A stretch of DNA of 64,000 bases from Parietichytrium sp. I65-24A (lineage: Eukaryota; Sar; Bigyra; Thraustochytrida; Thraustochytriidae). Shown here piece by piece: positions 29,781-40,812 of this stretch. The notes under the pieces are model-generated. The model saw only the letters and a program-made list of their open reading frames with translations, ran no database searches and was not told where the DNA came from. The stretch is from NCBI GenBank assembly GCA_012862575.1, contig BLSF01000102.1, positions 28,989-92,988 on the forward strand, read 5' to 3'. Within the stretch, counting starts at the first letter, position 1. The number at the start of each line of letters is the position of its first letter. The position numbers and the translations under genes are program-made.

Positions 29781-32700
29781 CTAACTTGATCCAGGAAAAG
29801 ACTTCTGTGGCACTGAAGACGATGGTGGCTTCGAGCCCGCTTTCACAGGCATTGCTTGCTTGGCTGAGGCTTCTGACTTTGGCTTTGATTGCGTGGCGGC
29901 GGTACTGTTATTCTTGCTCTTGGACGAAGATGCGGATGACGTAGATGATGACCTAGAGCTCCGTCCTTTCGTAGCTCCGGTCGAAACAACCTTGGAAGTT
30001 GTGCTTCCTTTTTTCGCCCCAGTACCTGGTGCGCGCTTCAAATCTTCCTTGCTTTTGTCGGTTTTTGCGTGCTCTTGCCGCTGCCTCTCTCTCCTTTTTG
30101 CCTCACTCTGCTTTGTGGTATCATTGAGTGCATTCTGAAATTCGACAAAGAAGCTATGCAAGGTTCGAAACAGCACCTCAGACGTCGTCGAAGTGTCCTC
30201 GCACAAGTACTCGAGGGTCTGCTTAAAAAGATCCTCAGTACTGGAGCCCAGCGACCGCAAATCCTCCAGTGATTCCTGGCAAACCTTGTAGAACCGCGTC
30301 AGCTCCAGAACAAAGTATTGGTCATCCTCCGTCATTTTACTCCTCTTCTCTTCATCGGATACGACATTCGCCCAATACTTGTGCTCAGTCTCGATGATGC
30401 GTAAGCCTGCCTCCAAGACCTGAAGCTGTGTCACCGCATTCGTCAAAGAGATATTTGCAGCTTCTCGAATAGAATCAGTATCGGATTTGACAAAGGTAAG
30501 AATGTCTCTCTCGCGAGACTGAATTAACCACACGAGATAGTGAAGAGCGGTAGTGTTGGACGCAAAACTCTTGACATCCCGAAGTTTGTTTAGCGCGTCC
30601 AAATGGAAACCCGGAGCGACTCTTGCCTTTGGTGCGTCTGGCCCCTCATTCATAAAATTACCCATCGCAAGAACGATCTCCATCATTCTTCGAAACTTCT
30701 TGCTTTCGAGAAGATCTTTACATGCTTTTTTGATGTCCTCAAAGTCTCCCCTGGCATCCTCGTATGCCTCATCAAACTTCATCCTGTAGAGCAAGCAATT
30801 TGTGCGCTGTTTGTAGCGAGGGATAGACATGAGTTCTAGGAAGTAAAATTCCCCTTTTCCAAGGATTTCGCGCGGTCCATCGTAGGCAGATAAAATCTTT
30901 TCTTCCTCCGGAGTTGGCGCGAGGCCCAGAACTTGGCGGACGTCTTCTGTATTAACGTCTTCGGGAATGTTCAGGTTGAAAAGACATCTTTTTATCAGAG
31001 CTGCGTGAACGCCAAGACCAAACATTCTGGACAGGACGATAGCGATGTTGTTGGAACGCTGGGGCTCCAATAACTGCTTCGTCTCCTCCTTCACTTTCTT
31101 TTTCTTCGGGGCGGATCCAGTGGCACCTTCTGTCTTTGCTCGCTCAGCCTTCTCTTTCGCTTTTTGGCGCTCCTGCTCACTGACATTGACGGTAAATAGT
31201 GCGGTCATTTCCTTTATTTCGCGCTGCTCAAATATGTATGCTTTTGACTTGTTCCAAATCGCATTTTCAACCTTGTCCAACGTGTTATTATTTACCTTTC
31301 TCCAGTGAAGCTTTCGCCGCACAATCTTATCCGGCTTCTTCTCTGGAGGCTTGGGCTTGGGGGGTGCAGCTCCAGCTACGCCAGAGCCCTTTCCGCCAGC
31401 TTTTGTTGGTGCAGGCGACTCCGGATCCATGTCCAGATACTTTGGGTCCAGCCCTTTCGCCATCATTTTTGCTTCTATCGCACCGCGAGGCACCTTGACC
31501 GCTAGCATTTTTATAAACGGTCCGTAATCCTTGTCATCCTTAAGCTTTACAACGGGGCCATTCCCTCCAGCATTCCCGCCAGCCTGCGGAAGCTCGATCA
31601 TTGTTGCCTCTGGGTCCATGTCGAGGTATTTCACGTCAAGCCCTTTTGCAATCATCTTAGCTTCCACTGCTCCGCGAGGCACCTTGACCGCAAGCATTTT
31701 CAAGAATGGGGAGTAGTCAGGATGATCCTTGAGCTTCACCTTTTGCGCCGCAGCAGCACCAGAGCCGTCGCCGGAAGGGTTGAGCTCAATCAGGGTATTT
31801 TCAGGATCCATGTCCAAATATTTAACGTCAAGTCCTTTAGCACGCATTTTGACCTCGATAGCACCGCGAGGAACTTTCACGGCGAGCATTTTGAGAAAAG
31901 GGCTGTAGTCTGGGTGCTCACCAAGCTTGACCTTCTCGCTAGCGGCAGCCTCGGCCGCTTCAGAGGCAGGCTTTAGCTCTATCATTGTCGTCTCTGGATC
32001 CATGTCAAGGTACTTGGGATCCAAACCCTCTGCGGTCATTTTCCCCTCCACTGCGCCGCGAGGCACTTTGACAGCAATCATCTTGAGGAAAGGACGGTAG
32101 GCTGGATGATCCTTCAACTTGACCTTTTCAGCTGCAGCGGATTTCCCAGCACCATCTTGCGGCGGGGCCGGTTGCTCCGGGTCGAAGTCTAAATACTTTG
32201 GATCCAGACCCTCGGAAATCATTTTTGCTTCGATCGCTCCTCGAGGCACTTTGACAGCAAGCATTTTGAAGAACGGGGCGTACCTCTCATCATCTTTAAG
32301 TTTCACCACGGAGCCACTTCGTTTGCTATCTGTTTTTGAATCGTCCGCGATTATCGTTGTTTCCGGGTCCATGTCCAGATACTTTGGGTCAAGACCCTTT
32401 GACTCCATCTTGATCACGATTGCCCCACGAGGGACCTTCACAGAGAGCATTTTCAGAAATGGGGCATAGTCGGGGTGATCTTTGAGCTTGACCCCTGTTG
32501 TTTGTCCAGCATCACTTGCTTTTGACGTGGGAGAAGGGCCCTCGGGATCCATGTCCAATATCGCGGGGTCTAATTCTTGCTGCAACATCTTATTTATGAC
32601 TGCCTGGCGCGGAACTCGGACAGCCAGCATCTTGAAAAATTGCCCGTAAGTAGGATCGTCCTTTAATTTGACGACATCGGCTTCTGGTGCCGCTTCCGTG

Positions 32701-34520
32701 GATACGCCTTTGCTCTCCATCAACTCCCTTGGTGTCGGGGCATTAGGATCACAGTCCAAATATTTCGGATCAAGGCCCTTTTCAGCCATTTTGTTTTCCA
32801 CTGCTTGCCGGGGAACTCTCACTGCTAGCATTTTCAGAAAAGGCCCGTATTCTGGGTGGTCTTTGAAAGGCGGCGATTGCTCTTCTTCGGATCCTATCTT
32901 GGCGTTTGTGGAAGATGGAGGCGAAGCAAGCTCCGCGGGTAGGGGGTCATCCGGATTTAGATCAAGATACTTGATATCCAAGCCCTCCTTCTGCATTTTT
33001 AGTTCGACGGCAGGCCGGGGCACCCCAACTCCGAGCATCTTAAAGAAGGGGCCATATTGTTCATGTTGTCGAATCGTTTTTGGAGAGGCACTGCCCGATT
33101 GATTCTCACTCCCGGCAGCACTAGACGCCTCGGAAGCTTTGGGCTGATTTGGCGATGGGCTGTTTGGATCCTTGTCCAAAAATGTTGGATCTAGGCCTTC
33201 TTGAAGCATCTTATTCTCGATTGCCTGACGAGGTACCTTGACAGCCATCATTTTAAAGAACCGGCCATAGGCTGGATCATCTTTGAGTGCAACGGGCGAG
33301 ACAATCGTGCCTTTCGGTATGGCCTCCCCGAAAACGACCCCGGGATCAATTCCCTTTGCCCGCAGTAATTCCTCTAGCTCTGCCTTGGAGAAGGTTTTCT
33401 CTTTCTCCTCCTCCTCCTCCTCCTCCTTGCCACTGGCATTCTCCGCTATTTGTTTACCACTAGGTTGCGCTTCTGCTCTGGGCGGCACCAACACAGGATT
33501 AGCATTCGCAGCGGCCGGCGGTTGTGGTGGAGGCGCAGCAGCTTGAGGCGGAGACGCGTTTGACTTTTCAAGTTCCTGCTCGGAAGCTGCAGAGGGAAAA
33601 CCGCTCGCATTTACCTTGGCCCTCGCCATGGCTTCCGCAGCCTGCTTGGCTGCCTCCTGGTCATGGGCATGCTCCACTCTGAGAGCCACATTTTCATGTA
33701 AAAGCATCTCGCACTCTGCCATTTTCGAAGAGATCTCCTCTGCCAATTTTTGGGTTTCTTGTTCAAGTATCACAGCAGTCTGCAATAGTTGAAATGCACG
33801 TACTTTGGCACGATCCACGAGCCTGTGCAGTACACTCTTGATGATTATCGCACCAGCTCTTTGCAAGGGATTCACGACGCCATCTGGTTTGGTATTTACT
33901 TCCAAAGTCGCTTCGGCTACCCGCTCCTGCTCGTCTTCGCTTTTGCTCTCGCTCGAATCACCAATCGCTGTAGTGCCGCCCGCGCTCTCTCTCCTTTTGC
34001 CCCCAAGCAGCATGTCCGCCAGCGTAATTTGCTCCATCTTGCCTGTGTCGAGATTCTTTACCCAGAAAAGTTCCTCCTCATCGTCGTCGCCCTCTCCCTC
34101 GCCGACATTGCCTGCCACCTGTCTTTCGTCACTCTTGGCGGCTGGAGGAATATGCTGGCGCAGTCCCACGTGCACTGCCGAGCCCTTTGGTGACAAAACT
34201 GGTGACGCGCTTCTCGCCATCTCCCCATTTGTCTTGGGCACTTGGGCGGACATGGGCTCATGATTTGAGCCCAAAGGAGCGGAAGGGGGCGCTCGAGGCC
34301 CGGAAAATGCTCTCTCGCGGCGTACGGGAGAGCCAGGAGCATCACCATCCGGAGACTGCGGTGCAGTGTGGCGTCGAGGCAGCGGGTGTGCCGCAGCGTA
34401 TTCCGTGGGCTGAGGACTAGATGTGGCGGAGTCGTCCGAAGAGAGCGGCGCTGGAGAAGAGGCGTCTTGGCTGCTAGTATCTTCTGGACGACGCGACTCA
34501 AGGAGTCGTCTGACAAACAT
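29781..34520 (-). CDS. Formin (FH2) with ten tandem WASH/CCDC53-like repeats
   Basis: Single exon, 1,579 aa from the first ATG at 34520. A disordered N-terminus and a helical segment (VLHRLVDRAKVRAFQLLQ...) come first. Residues about 412-1032 then hold ten copies of a ~38-residue module spaced ~62 aa, pattern YxPFxKMLAVKVPRGAIxxK followed by MxxxGLDPKYLDMDP; this matches the repeat seen in WASH-complex subunit CCDC53 and several protist formins. The FH2 domain spans about 1065-1470: RRKLHWRKV (lasso/linker start), NNIAIVLSRM, LLYRMKFDEAYED and MGNFMN near 1285. The tail is K/S-rich and basic. FH2 dimers nucleate and elongate actin. No classical FH1 poly-proline block is adjacent to FH2; only KPKPPEKKP lies between. 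Confidence 0.95.
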   Translation of the reverse strand: MFVRRLLESRRPEDTSSQDASSPAPLSSDDSATSSPQPTEYAAAHPLPRRHTAPQSPDGDAPGSPVRRERAFSGPRAPPSAPLGSNHEPMSAQVPKTNGEMARSASPVLSPKGSAVHVGLRQHIPPAAKSDERQVAGNVGEGEGDDDEEELFWVKNLDTGKMEQITLADMLLGGKRRESAGGTTAIGDSSESKSEDEQERVAEATLEVNTKPDGVVNPLQRAGAIIIKSVLHRLVDRAKVRAFQLLQTAVILEQETQKLAEEISSKMAECEMLLHENVALRVEHAHDQEAAKQAAEAMARAKVNASGFPSAASEQELEKSNASPPQAAAPPPQPPAAANANPVLVPPRAEAQPSGKQIAENASGKEEEEEEEKEKTFSKAELEELLRAKGIDPGVVFGEAIPKGTIVSPVALKDDPAYGRFFKMMAVKVPRQAIENKMLQEGLDPTFLDKDPNSPSPNQPKASEASSAAGSENQSGSASPKTIRQHEQYGPFFKMLGVGVPRPAVELKMQKEGLDIKYLDLNPDDPLPAELASPPSSTNAKIGSEEEQSPPFKDHPEYGPFLKMLAVRVPRQAVENKMAEKGLDPKYLDCDPNAPTPRELMESKGVSTEAAPEADVVKLKDDPTYGQFFKMLAVRVPRQAVINKMLQQELDPAILDMDPEGPSPTSKASDAGQTTGVKLKDHPDYAPFLKMLSVKVPRGAIVIKMESKGLDPKYLDMDPETTIIADDSKTDSKRSGSVVKLKDDERYAPFFKMLAVKVPRGAIEAKMISEGLDPKYLDFDPEQPAPPQDGAGKSAAAEKVKLKDHPAYRPFLKMIAVKVPRGAVEGKMTAEGLDPKYLDMDPETTMIELKPASEAAEAAASEKVKLGEHPDYSPFLKMLAVKVPRGAIEVKMRAKGLDVKYLDMDPENTLIELNPSGDGSGAAAAQKVKLKDHPDYSPFLKMLAVKVPRGAVEAKMIAKGLDVKYLDMDPEATMIELPQAGGNAGGNGPVVKLKDDKDYGPFIKMLAVKVPRGAIEAKMMAKGLDPKYLDMDPESPAPTKAGGKGSGVAGAAPPKPKPPEKKPDKIVRRKLHWRKVNNNTLDKVENAIWNKSKAYIFEQREIKEMTALFTVNVSEQERQKAKEKAERAKTEGATGSAPKKKKVKEETKQLLEPQRSNNIAIVLSRMFGLGVHAALIKRCLFNLNIPEDVNTEDVRQVLGLAPTPEEEKILSAYDGPREILGKGEFYFLELMSIPRYKQRTNCLLYRMKFDEAYEDARGDFEDIKKACKDLLESKKFRRMMEIVLAMGNFMNEGPDAPKARVAPGFHLDALNKLRDVKSFASNTTALHYLVWLIQSRERDILTFVKSDTDSIREAANISLTNAVTQLQVLEAGLRIIETEHKYWANVVSDEEKRSKMTEDDQYFVLELTRFYKVCQESLEDLRSLGSSTEDLFKQTLEYLCEDTSTTSEVLFRTLHSFFVEFQNALNDTTKQSEAKRRERQRQEHAKTDKSKEDLKRAPGTGAKKGSTTSKVVSTGATKGRSSRSSSTSSASSSKSKNNSTAATQSKPKSEASAKQAMPVKAGSKPPSSSVPQKSFPGSS
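31425..33290 (-). repeat. Coding array of ten WASH/CCDC53-like modules
   Basis: This is the DNA encoding the ten formin modules. Modules 5-10 are most alike (KVPRGAI or KVPRGAV plus LDMDP), while 1-4 are more diverged (VPRQAI/VPRQAV, VPRPAV). This gradient suggests that the copies next to the FH2 end expanded most recently or are kept similar by conversion. Linkers between modules vary freely. Confidence 0.85.
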
Positions 34521-37385
34521 GGTGCACCTGCGCACTCAGACTCACGCGCTGCACAGGCTCATGGCCACCGGCAAGTCGCTATTTCCTGTGCTTTCTCGTC
34601 GCTCCTCGACGTTCGCTGCGCGTCGCTGCCCGACAGGATCCTCCTTTGGTCTCTGCCACTCTTAGCTGTTCAGCTGTCGCTCCTTATCGCCGCAATATGT
34701 TGTCGCCGTATGTTTCAGTGGGTCGCCGTATGTATCATGTATCAGCTGCGCCTCTCCGTCCCTTCCTTGTCGTTCGTTCGATGTGTCAGTTGGTCAGTTG
34801 TGTCGATTAGTTGTTCATCGCCGTTCGTTCGCTATTACGCTTTGGATTAGCTCGCGATGTACCTTAGCTTAGTGAGTGATGCTATGGAGACTCTAAGAGT
34901 GCAGGTGGGCTGGCCAACTCGCTGTATTCGCTGCTCGAAAATGACCAGAATGACCAGGTTCCATCTCTTCTGTAGGAGGGCATCAGGGGCATGGAGCACT
35001 TAAAAGGTTCTGTGGATAGCACTGTGGGTGGCGTGCCAGGAGACTGCTTGGTGTACACGAGTACTCAGAAAGTAACTTCTTTTTGATATTTCTTTCATGA
35101 ACAAGATCAATGATTCGATTCTAAAATTTCAATTACCCGTCATAGAACCACTCTATCAGCTAGCCTAGATAGGCTCAAGCTAGCTAGCTAGATAGCTACT
35201 AGCTAGGCTAGACTCTAGAGTACATCTGAGTCAACGTATGTTGCTAAGGACCAAATATCCATCCCTCTATGCTTACGTATGCACTGTGGCATCGTGGCTC
35301 ATCGCGCTCAGCTCAGCTCGTGATGCCACCGGTACCGGTACCCAGTACTATACCCTAGTGGCACCGGACACATTCCCCACAAGCCTGCCTTCTTCGAGCT
35401 TTGCGTTAACCTATGTTAACCTTGCGAAAGAACCCAAGAATCAGAACCAATCAAAAACACAAGCTCTTGCTTAAGCAAGGGCTTTGGGGACAGCAATCAC
35501 TGAGTGGGCCTTTTTGGGAATAATTATTTGAGTACTCGAGTAACATCGGTTTCGGGCAGTGCGAAGACTCACTCAACCAGGGCTTGGGTGGAGGTCAGTT
35601 CCGGCAGCCGGTTTTTCCTCATTCAAGCATGCCGTACCCGTTGGCAGGAATTCCCAGAGCATTTCAAGATCGGTAGCTTATTCAGGCTCGACTTGCAGAG
35701 AGAGAGAGAGAGATCGTATTGAAGCAAGGAGCTCTCATGTACCAACGTTGGAAGAAAAGCAAGAAAGGCGACGAAGAAGTCGCAACTTGAACTTTCAGAC
35801 TCCAACGAAATTGTTTTGAACCAAACCACCTTCGACCCTGTACATGGATAACGACTCAAAGTCAAACGATTTTTTCGATGGAGAAACATGGAGAAACACC
35901 GCACTCAGTGCCGTACCACATTTTAAACAGTACGACGGCAGTACTGTGAGCCCGGTCAGAAAGCTGCGCTAGCAGTGGCACACGCTCCTTGCGCATGTCA
36001 GCGAGCGAGATGAGAGAGAGCTTGAATGGTGAGCCGTGGGCTCATTTCAATTCCAGGCTACGAGAGCTAGCTGCCTCATGATAAAGGAGATAGAAATTTG
36101 CTTGAAAAGGTGGTGTCAAATTATTCGAGAGAACCAAGATTGACTTACCACTTCACTACACGAATCGCTCCCTCCGCCGAGAGAGCATTTAGAGGCGTCG
36201 AGAGAGCAAACTAGAGCAAAGGTGTTTGAAGCGACCACCGCATCATACAGTACTTGGAGTACAGCGTGCTCGGCTCTGCTTCTACTCCCGCGAGTAGTGG
36301 AGTATGTCCTCGACAAGGTGCTCTACTGGAATGAGTGGAATGTGTAAGTTAGTTCAGCTCTACTAGCTGGCCTAGTACAAATTGGCCATTCGTCTCATCC
36401 ACCAGACATCACCAGACGTTTCGCTCACACGCGATCTTGAGAGCCATTCTTGGAAGCTTGGAGCTACTACTTGCTAGCTATCTGGCTAGTAAGGAGAGTA
36501 CTACTAGAAGATTGGCGCAACATGGCTATCTATGGCAGTAGGGGCAATGTCAGAGGGAGCGAGACAAATTTTCGTCTCTCAAATTTGGATGGAAATTTCC
36601 ACCACAAACGCCAAGAAAGAAACCAAGATGTCGGGACCAACGAATGTAAAAATACTCCACAGCTGATAAGAAGTGTTCAATCAGAATAATTAATAATTAA
36701 TTCAAAAGAACTCACAGTCAGTACCGGGGCTGGCTCCGTACTATTACTGATAGCACAGCTCAAGGTCCATCAAGGTCCGCTGTCAGATTCAGATTGGATG
36801 GATGGATTGTATGAGAAATTGTTACTATTAAGTTATGTAGAGCACAATTGGCGAGTGGGACTAGTGCGGAGAAGAGTAACTGTACTATTTCCGCTGGTGG
36901 GGAGTGAGTCAGGGCTACAGTAGTGTACTAGTGCAAGTACACAAAAAGCAAGGTGCGCCTACCGTCTCCTAATGCATCCGCGCAGGACAAGAGGCCGCCT
37001 GAAGATGCCTGAAGAGCAAGAAGAAAGGATGGTGGCAATTGTGGCAATGGTGCGAGGATCGAGCTGAGACTTTAGACTATTCTCGCAGTCAGTCAATTCG
37101 CTAAGCAACAAGCTGCAATTTGTGCTAGGCTCAGTATGCAAGGACCGCAGGTGCCCAAAGAGCATCAAAGAGCAAAGGCAAATCACATAGAGCACAGCAT
37201 AGAGATGCATAGAGCACATCAGAACACAGATCACAGTGAACAGTGCAAAGGAAGGAAGAAAGGTAAGGAGCAGATTCGCAACTCACTGGCCCAGCTCGAA
37301 CAGAGTGCTTGTTGGCTGTGAACCATCTCTGCTCCCGTCGGTCGCCGTGTTACGAGCAGCTCTGAATTTTTCTTGAGAAGGCACC
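34521..37385. other. Long divergent intergenic region between formin and GCDH
   Basis: 2.9 kb with no supported gene. CTAG/AGCT-rich sequence lies at 35160-35222, a GTAC block (ACCGGTACCGGTACCCAGTAC) near 35330, a short GA tract at 35698, more CTAG-rich DNA at 36360-36500, and CTCACAGTCA at 36711-36720. Open frames here are short and unlike protein. Confidence 0.55.
35160..35222. repeat. CTAG/AGCT-rich low-complexity tract
   Basis: Overlapping AGCTAGCTAGCTAGATAGCT-like units, almost entirely self-complementary. Similar tracts occur at 47510-47740, 50005-50100 and 52475-52505, always between genes. Confidence 0.7.
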
Positions 37386-38784
37386 ATGGCTGCACTTTGG
37401 ACCACCACCAGAAACACGCTGGCCAACAAGGTCGCGGCGAGGAGACTGCTGAGCACCTCTTCAGCAAAGGGCTCTCAACTTGCGTCCAAGGGCTACATCG
37501 ACTACAATTGGCAGGACCCTCTCAACCTGGAGTCGTTGCTCACGGAGGAGGAGAAGCTCGTGAGGGATGCAGCGCATAGCTACTGCCAGGAACAGTTGAT
37601 GCCCCGCATTTTGGAGGCTAACCGTCATGAAAAGTTTGACCCCAAAATTATGCGCGAGATGGGCGAGCTTGGCTTTTTGGGGCCCACCGTCCCAGCCGAG
37701 TACGGCGGTGCCGGACTTGGCTACGTCGCATATGGGCTTGTTGCAAGAGAGGTAGAGCGCGTCGATAGTTCGTATCGATCTGCCATGTCTGTGCAGTCCT
37801 CTCTTGTCATGGGCCCTATCAATGACTGGGGTTCAGAAGAGCAAAAGAAGAAATATCTTCCAAAGCTTGCCACCGGAGAGCTCATTGGCTGCTTTGGCCT
37901 CACTGAGCCAAATCATGGCAGCGACCCATCAAGCATGGAAACTCGTGCGAGGAAGCAAAAGGACGGGAGCTACATCTTGAACGGCTCGAAAAACTGGATC
38001 ACCAACTCCCCTATCGCAGATGTCTTTGTGGTGTGGGCAAAGGACGACGCTGGCGACATCCGCGGGTTCATTTTAGAAAAAGACATGCCAGGTCTCTCTG
38101 CTCCGGTCATCGAGGGCAAATTCTCCCTTCGCGCGTCCAAGACTGGAATGATCTTTATGGAGGACGTTGCCGTCCCTGCTGAAAACATGCTCCCAGAAGT
38201 AAAGGGTCTGACCGGCCCTTTCAGCTGCTTGAACAATGCTCGCTTTGGCATTGCCTGGGGAGCTATGGGTGCCGCGGCCTCTTGCATGGAGATCGCGCGT
38301 CAGTACACGCTTGACCGAAAGCAGTTTGGCTCTCCACTTGCTAAGAACCAGCTTGTGCAACTCAAGCTCGCAGACATGTCTACTGAAATCACTTTGGGCC
38401 TTCAGGCTGCGTACCAGGTCGGCCGCCTCAAGGAGCAGCGCATGGCCGCCACCGAGATGATCTCGATGATCAAGAGGAACAATTGTGGGAAGGCGCTCAA
38501 TATTGCTCGCGTGGCTCGCGACATGCTCGGAGGAAACGGTATCTCTGACGAGTATCACGTGTAAGTTGCTGGAGATATGATTGTTGCTTTTTTTTTTCCT
38601 GAGATGTAGACTGACAATTTTGCCTATTTGTTGCTCGTGATGGATGACTTTGGATGGACAACGCAGGATTCGCCACGTGATGAATTTGGAAGCAGTGAAC
38701 ACATATGAAGGCACCCATGACATCCATGCGCTCATTCTCGGACGCGCTATCACTGGGTTTCCAAGTTTTGTTCCAAAAAAGTAA
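37386..38784 (+). CDS. GCDH: Glutaryl-CoA dehydrogenase, mitochondrial (two exons)
   Basis: Exon 1 is 37386-38560, the intron 38561-38666 (106 nt, GTAAGT...GCAG), exon 2 38667-38784, giving 430 aa; human GCDH has 438. The N-terminus ([20 protein letters not shown]) is a mitochondrial presequence. FAD-binding acyl-CoA dehydrogenase features include [40 protein letters not shown] and [20 protein letters not shown]. Exon 2 supplies [20 protein letters not shown] with the catalytic base Glu406; a reading without splicing would lose it. The enzyme oxidises and decarboxylates glutaryl-CoA to crotonyl-CoA in lysine and tryptophan breakdown, passing electrons to ETF. Context CACCATGG supports the start. 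The lactone oxidase follows 271 bp downstream on the same strand. Confidence 0.96.
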
Positions 38785-39055
38785 CCGGCCTTGAGAATAT
38801 TTAATTAAAAATGTTTCGTTGGGCAATGAATGGGATACTAAAATACTACTAGAAAAGTCTAAAAACCAATAAATATGCCTCAAACGTTTACGCACACAAG
38901 CTCACGTTAGCCAACTCTTATTCCAAAGCTTTTGCGTTGTGGGATGTCGTGGGGTCCCTTTGTGTGGGCACAAAAACCTTCGCGCAGCAACTTTTAAAAG
39001 TCAGTTCAGTGGGAAGCTCTCGCTATTGCAGAGCAGCAAAAGAGACTTGAGCACC

Positions 39056-40498
39056 ATGGGGCTCCGGAGCACACTTGTTGTTGCGCTGGCAGCGGCACAG
39101 GTCGCCCAGTCGGTTGCTTCCTTTGACGATGGGGGGCTCCGTGGCGGCCTCAGCGGTTTGAGCTGGGCGGACTGGGATGGCAAGCAAGTTTGCCACCCCC
39201 TCTCTTTCCAGCTCCCAGAGACAGAGAACGAAGTTCAACAGATCATCATCAACGCCGTCCGAGATGGGACGAAAGTCAAGGTCGTCGGCGCTGGTCACTC
39301 TTTCTCGGCCATCACTCTCTCTGAAGGAGCGCACTACATTTCCCTGGACAGAATGCGCAAACCTCTGTCAATCGAGAGAAACGAAGGTGGTGCTCTGGTA
39401 AACGTGCAGGCGGGAATGCGCTTGTTCGAGCTGAATGCCTTTCTTGATGAGAATGGCTTGGCTTTGGAGAATATGGGTGCTACTGCCGAGCAAAGCATTG
39501 CAGGCGCCACAGCGACGGGGACACATGGCACAGGAAGGCGCCTCGGCTCGATCTCTACGCAGATCCGCGGCTTGCGTCTAATTAACGGGCGTGGTGATAT
39601 TATTGACGCAAGCGCTGAAACGAATGCCGATATCTTTAATGCCGCGAGAGTTGGTTTGGGCGCGCTAGGCATCATTACCCAGATATCACTCCAAGTGCGA
39701 CCCGCCTTCAGGCTAAAAATGGAAACGATTTCTGTCCAGTTTGATCACTTGCAAACCATTCTACCCAGGCTCTACAAGGACCATGAAAGAATGCAATGGT
39801 ACTTTTACCCACTCAAACCGAACGAGAATGCGACTTTGTTGGTTCGCACAGAAGTCGACAAGGACCAGCCCGGAGATTTCCAAAGTTCAGGATGCTGGGA
39901 AAAATCACCACGACTTCATCACCTGGAGCCTTCCACGGGCGGCATACTAGAGTCGGTCTGTGTGGATTCCTCGTTCCGAGCCCTTTGCGATAGTCGCCAG
40001 GGCTATAGCAAGCGAGACCTGTATACAGAGATGGAGATGTTCGTGCCCGTCGAAAAAGCTCAAGTGGCCATGGAGAAATTTATCGCCTTTATTCGCTCAA
40101 TTGAAGCTGATATTGCCAAGCCCGAGTCGGTATTCACCGGTGTTAGATACGTTGCTGCCGACAACATATGGCTCAGTCCGCAGAACGCCCGCTCCAATGC
40201 TGTGATCAGCTTCATAGTGAACGGGGACAAGCAGGAGACCGGAGACCAAATCGTATTTGAGAGACTTGGAAGGGAGCTTGAGCGTATCGCCATGGACGAA
40301 TGCGACGGACTGCCGCATTGGGGCAAGCAGAATTACATCACGTCACCAACCCAGCTTGCAAGGTCGTACAAGTACCTCAACAGCTTCACGTCTGTCCGAG
40401 CACGCATGGACCCAGAGAACATTTTTATGAACCCATATTTAAAGCAACGCATCGGAGAATCTGTCATGACCACCCTTGCCGAGATTATGGAAAGCTAA
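39056..40498 (+). CDS. FAD-linked aldonolactone oxidase (L-gulono/D-arabinono-1,4-lactone oxidase family)
   Basis: Single exon, 480 aa from the ATG in CACCATGG at 39056; the longer open frame upstream has no ATG. Residues 1-20 (MGLRSTLVVALAAAQVAQSV) look like a signal peptide. The FAD domain has VVGAGHSFSAI with His81, the usual site of covalent flavin attachment, then GATATGTHGTG and GLGALGIITQISLQV. The C-terminal ALO domain ends in the HWGK motif (421-424), typical of enzymes that make ascorbate-type lactones. Likely reaction: oxidation of an aldono-1,4-lactone by O2 to an ascorbate analogue with release of H2O2, probably in the secretory pathway. Gulonate versus arabinonate preference cannot be told. 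Confidence 0.9.
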   Translation: MGLRSTLVVALAAAQVAQSVASFDDGGLRGGLSGLSWADWDGKQVCHPLSFQLPETENEVQQIIINAVRDGTKVKVVGAGHSFSAITLSEGAHYISLDRMRKPLSIERNEGGALVNVQAGMRLFELNAFLDENGLALENMGATAEQSIAGATATGTHGTGRRLGSISTQIRGLRLINGRGDIIDASAETNADIFNAARVGLGALGIITQISLQVRPAFRLKMETISVQFDHLQTILPRLYKDHERMQWYFYPLKPNENATLLVRTEVDKDQPGDFQSSGCWEKSPRLHHLEPSTGGILESVCVDSSFRALCDSRQGYSKRDLYTEMEMFVPVEKAQVAMEKFIAFIRSIEADIAKPESVFTGVRYVAADNIWLSPQNARSNAVISFIVNGDKQETGDQIVFERLGRELERIAMDECDGLPHWGKQNYITSPTQLARSYKYLNSFTSVRARMDPENIFMNPYLKQRIGESVMTTLAEIMES

Positions 40499-40812
40499 TT
40501 TTTTTTATAGAGTAGATAAAGGGCATCCAAAATCGAAATCATTTTCCGGTGAACAACGCCAGGGTGCTTTTATAAAAAGCTACTGAAAATGTTTTTTAGA
40601 CTTATTACATCTGAGACTAGCTCCTACAGAGCGAAAGTGCAACGTGATGCTGATTCCTGTCAAGGGAAGCTGAGCGGGGTGTGCCAGAGGCGTCGAGCAA
40701 AACGAATTGTAGAATGAAGCCGGTCTGTGACCTGCGAGGAGGGACTGCAAATAATTTGTTAGAAATTTTCAATCAAGCCAATGAATGCTCGTTCAGTGAA
40801 TATGCTGAAACG
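40499..40812. other. Convergent gap between lactone oxidase and isomerase genes
   Basis: 314 bp between two 3' ends, with a T-run directly after the stop at 40498. No gene seen. Confidence 0.55.

Noticed and set aside
33283-34516. Long frames overlapping the formin gene in other frames
   Set aside because: They are shadows of the formin coding region; only the formin frame has domains.
38939-39055. Longer N-terminus for the lactone oxidase
   Set aside because: The upstream codons are open but lack an ATG, and the ATG at 39056 has a CACCATGG context and begins a signal peptide.
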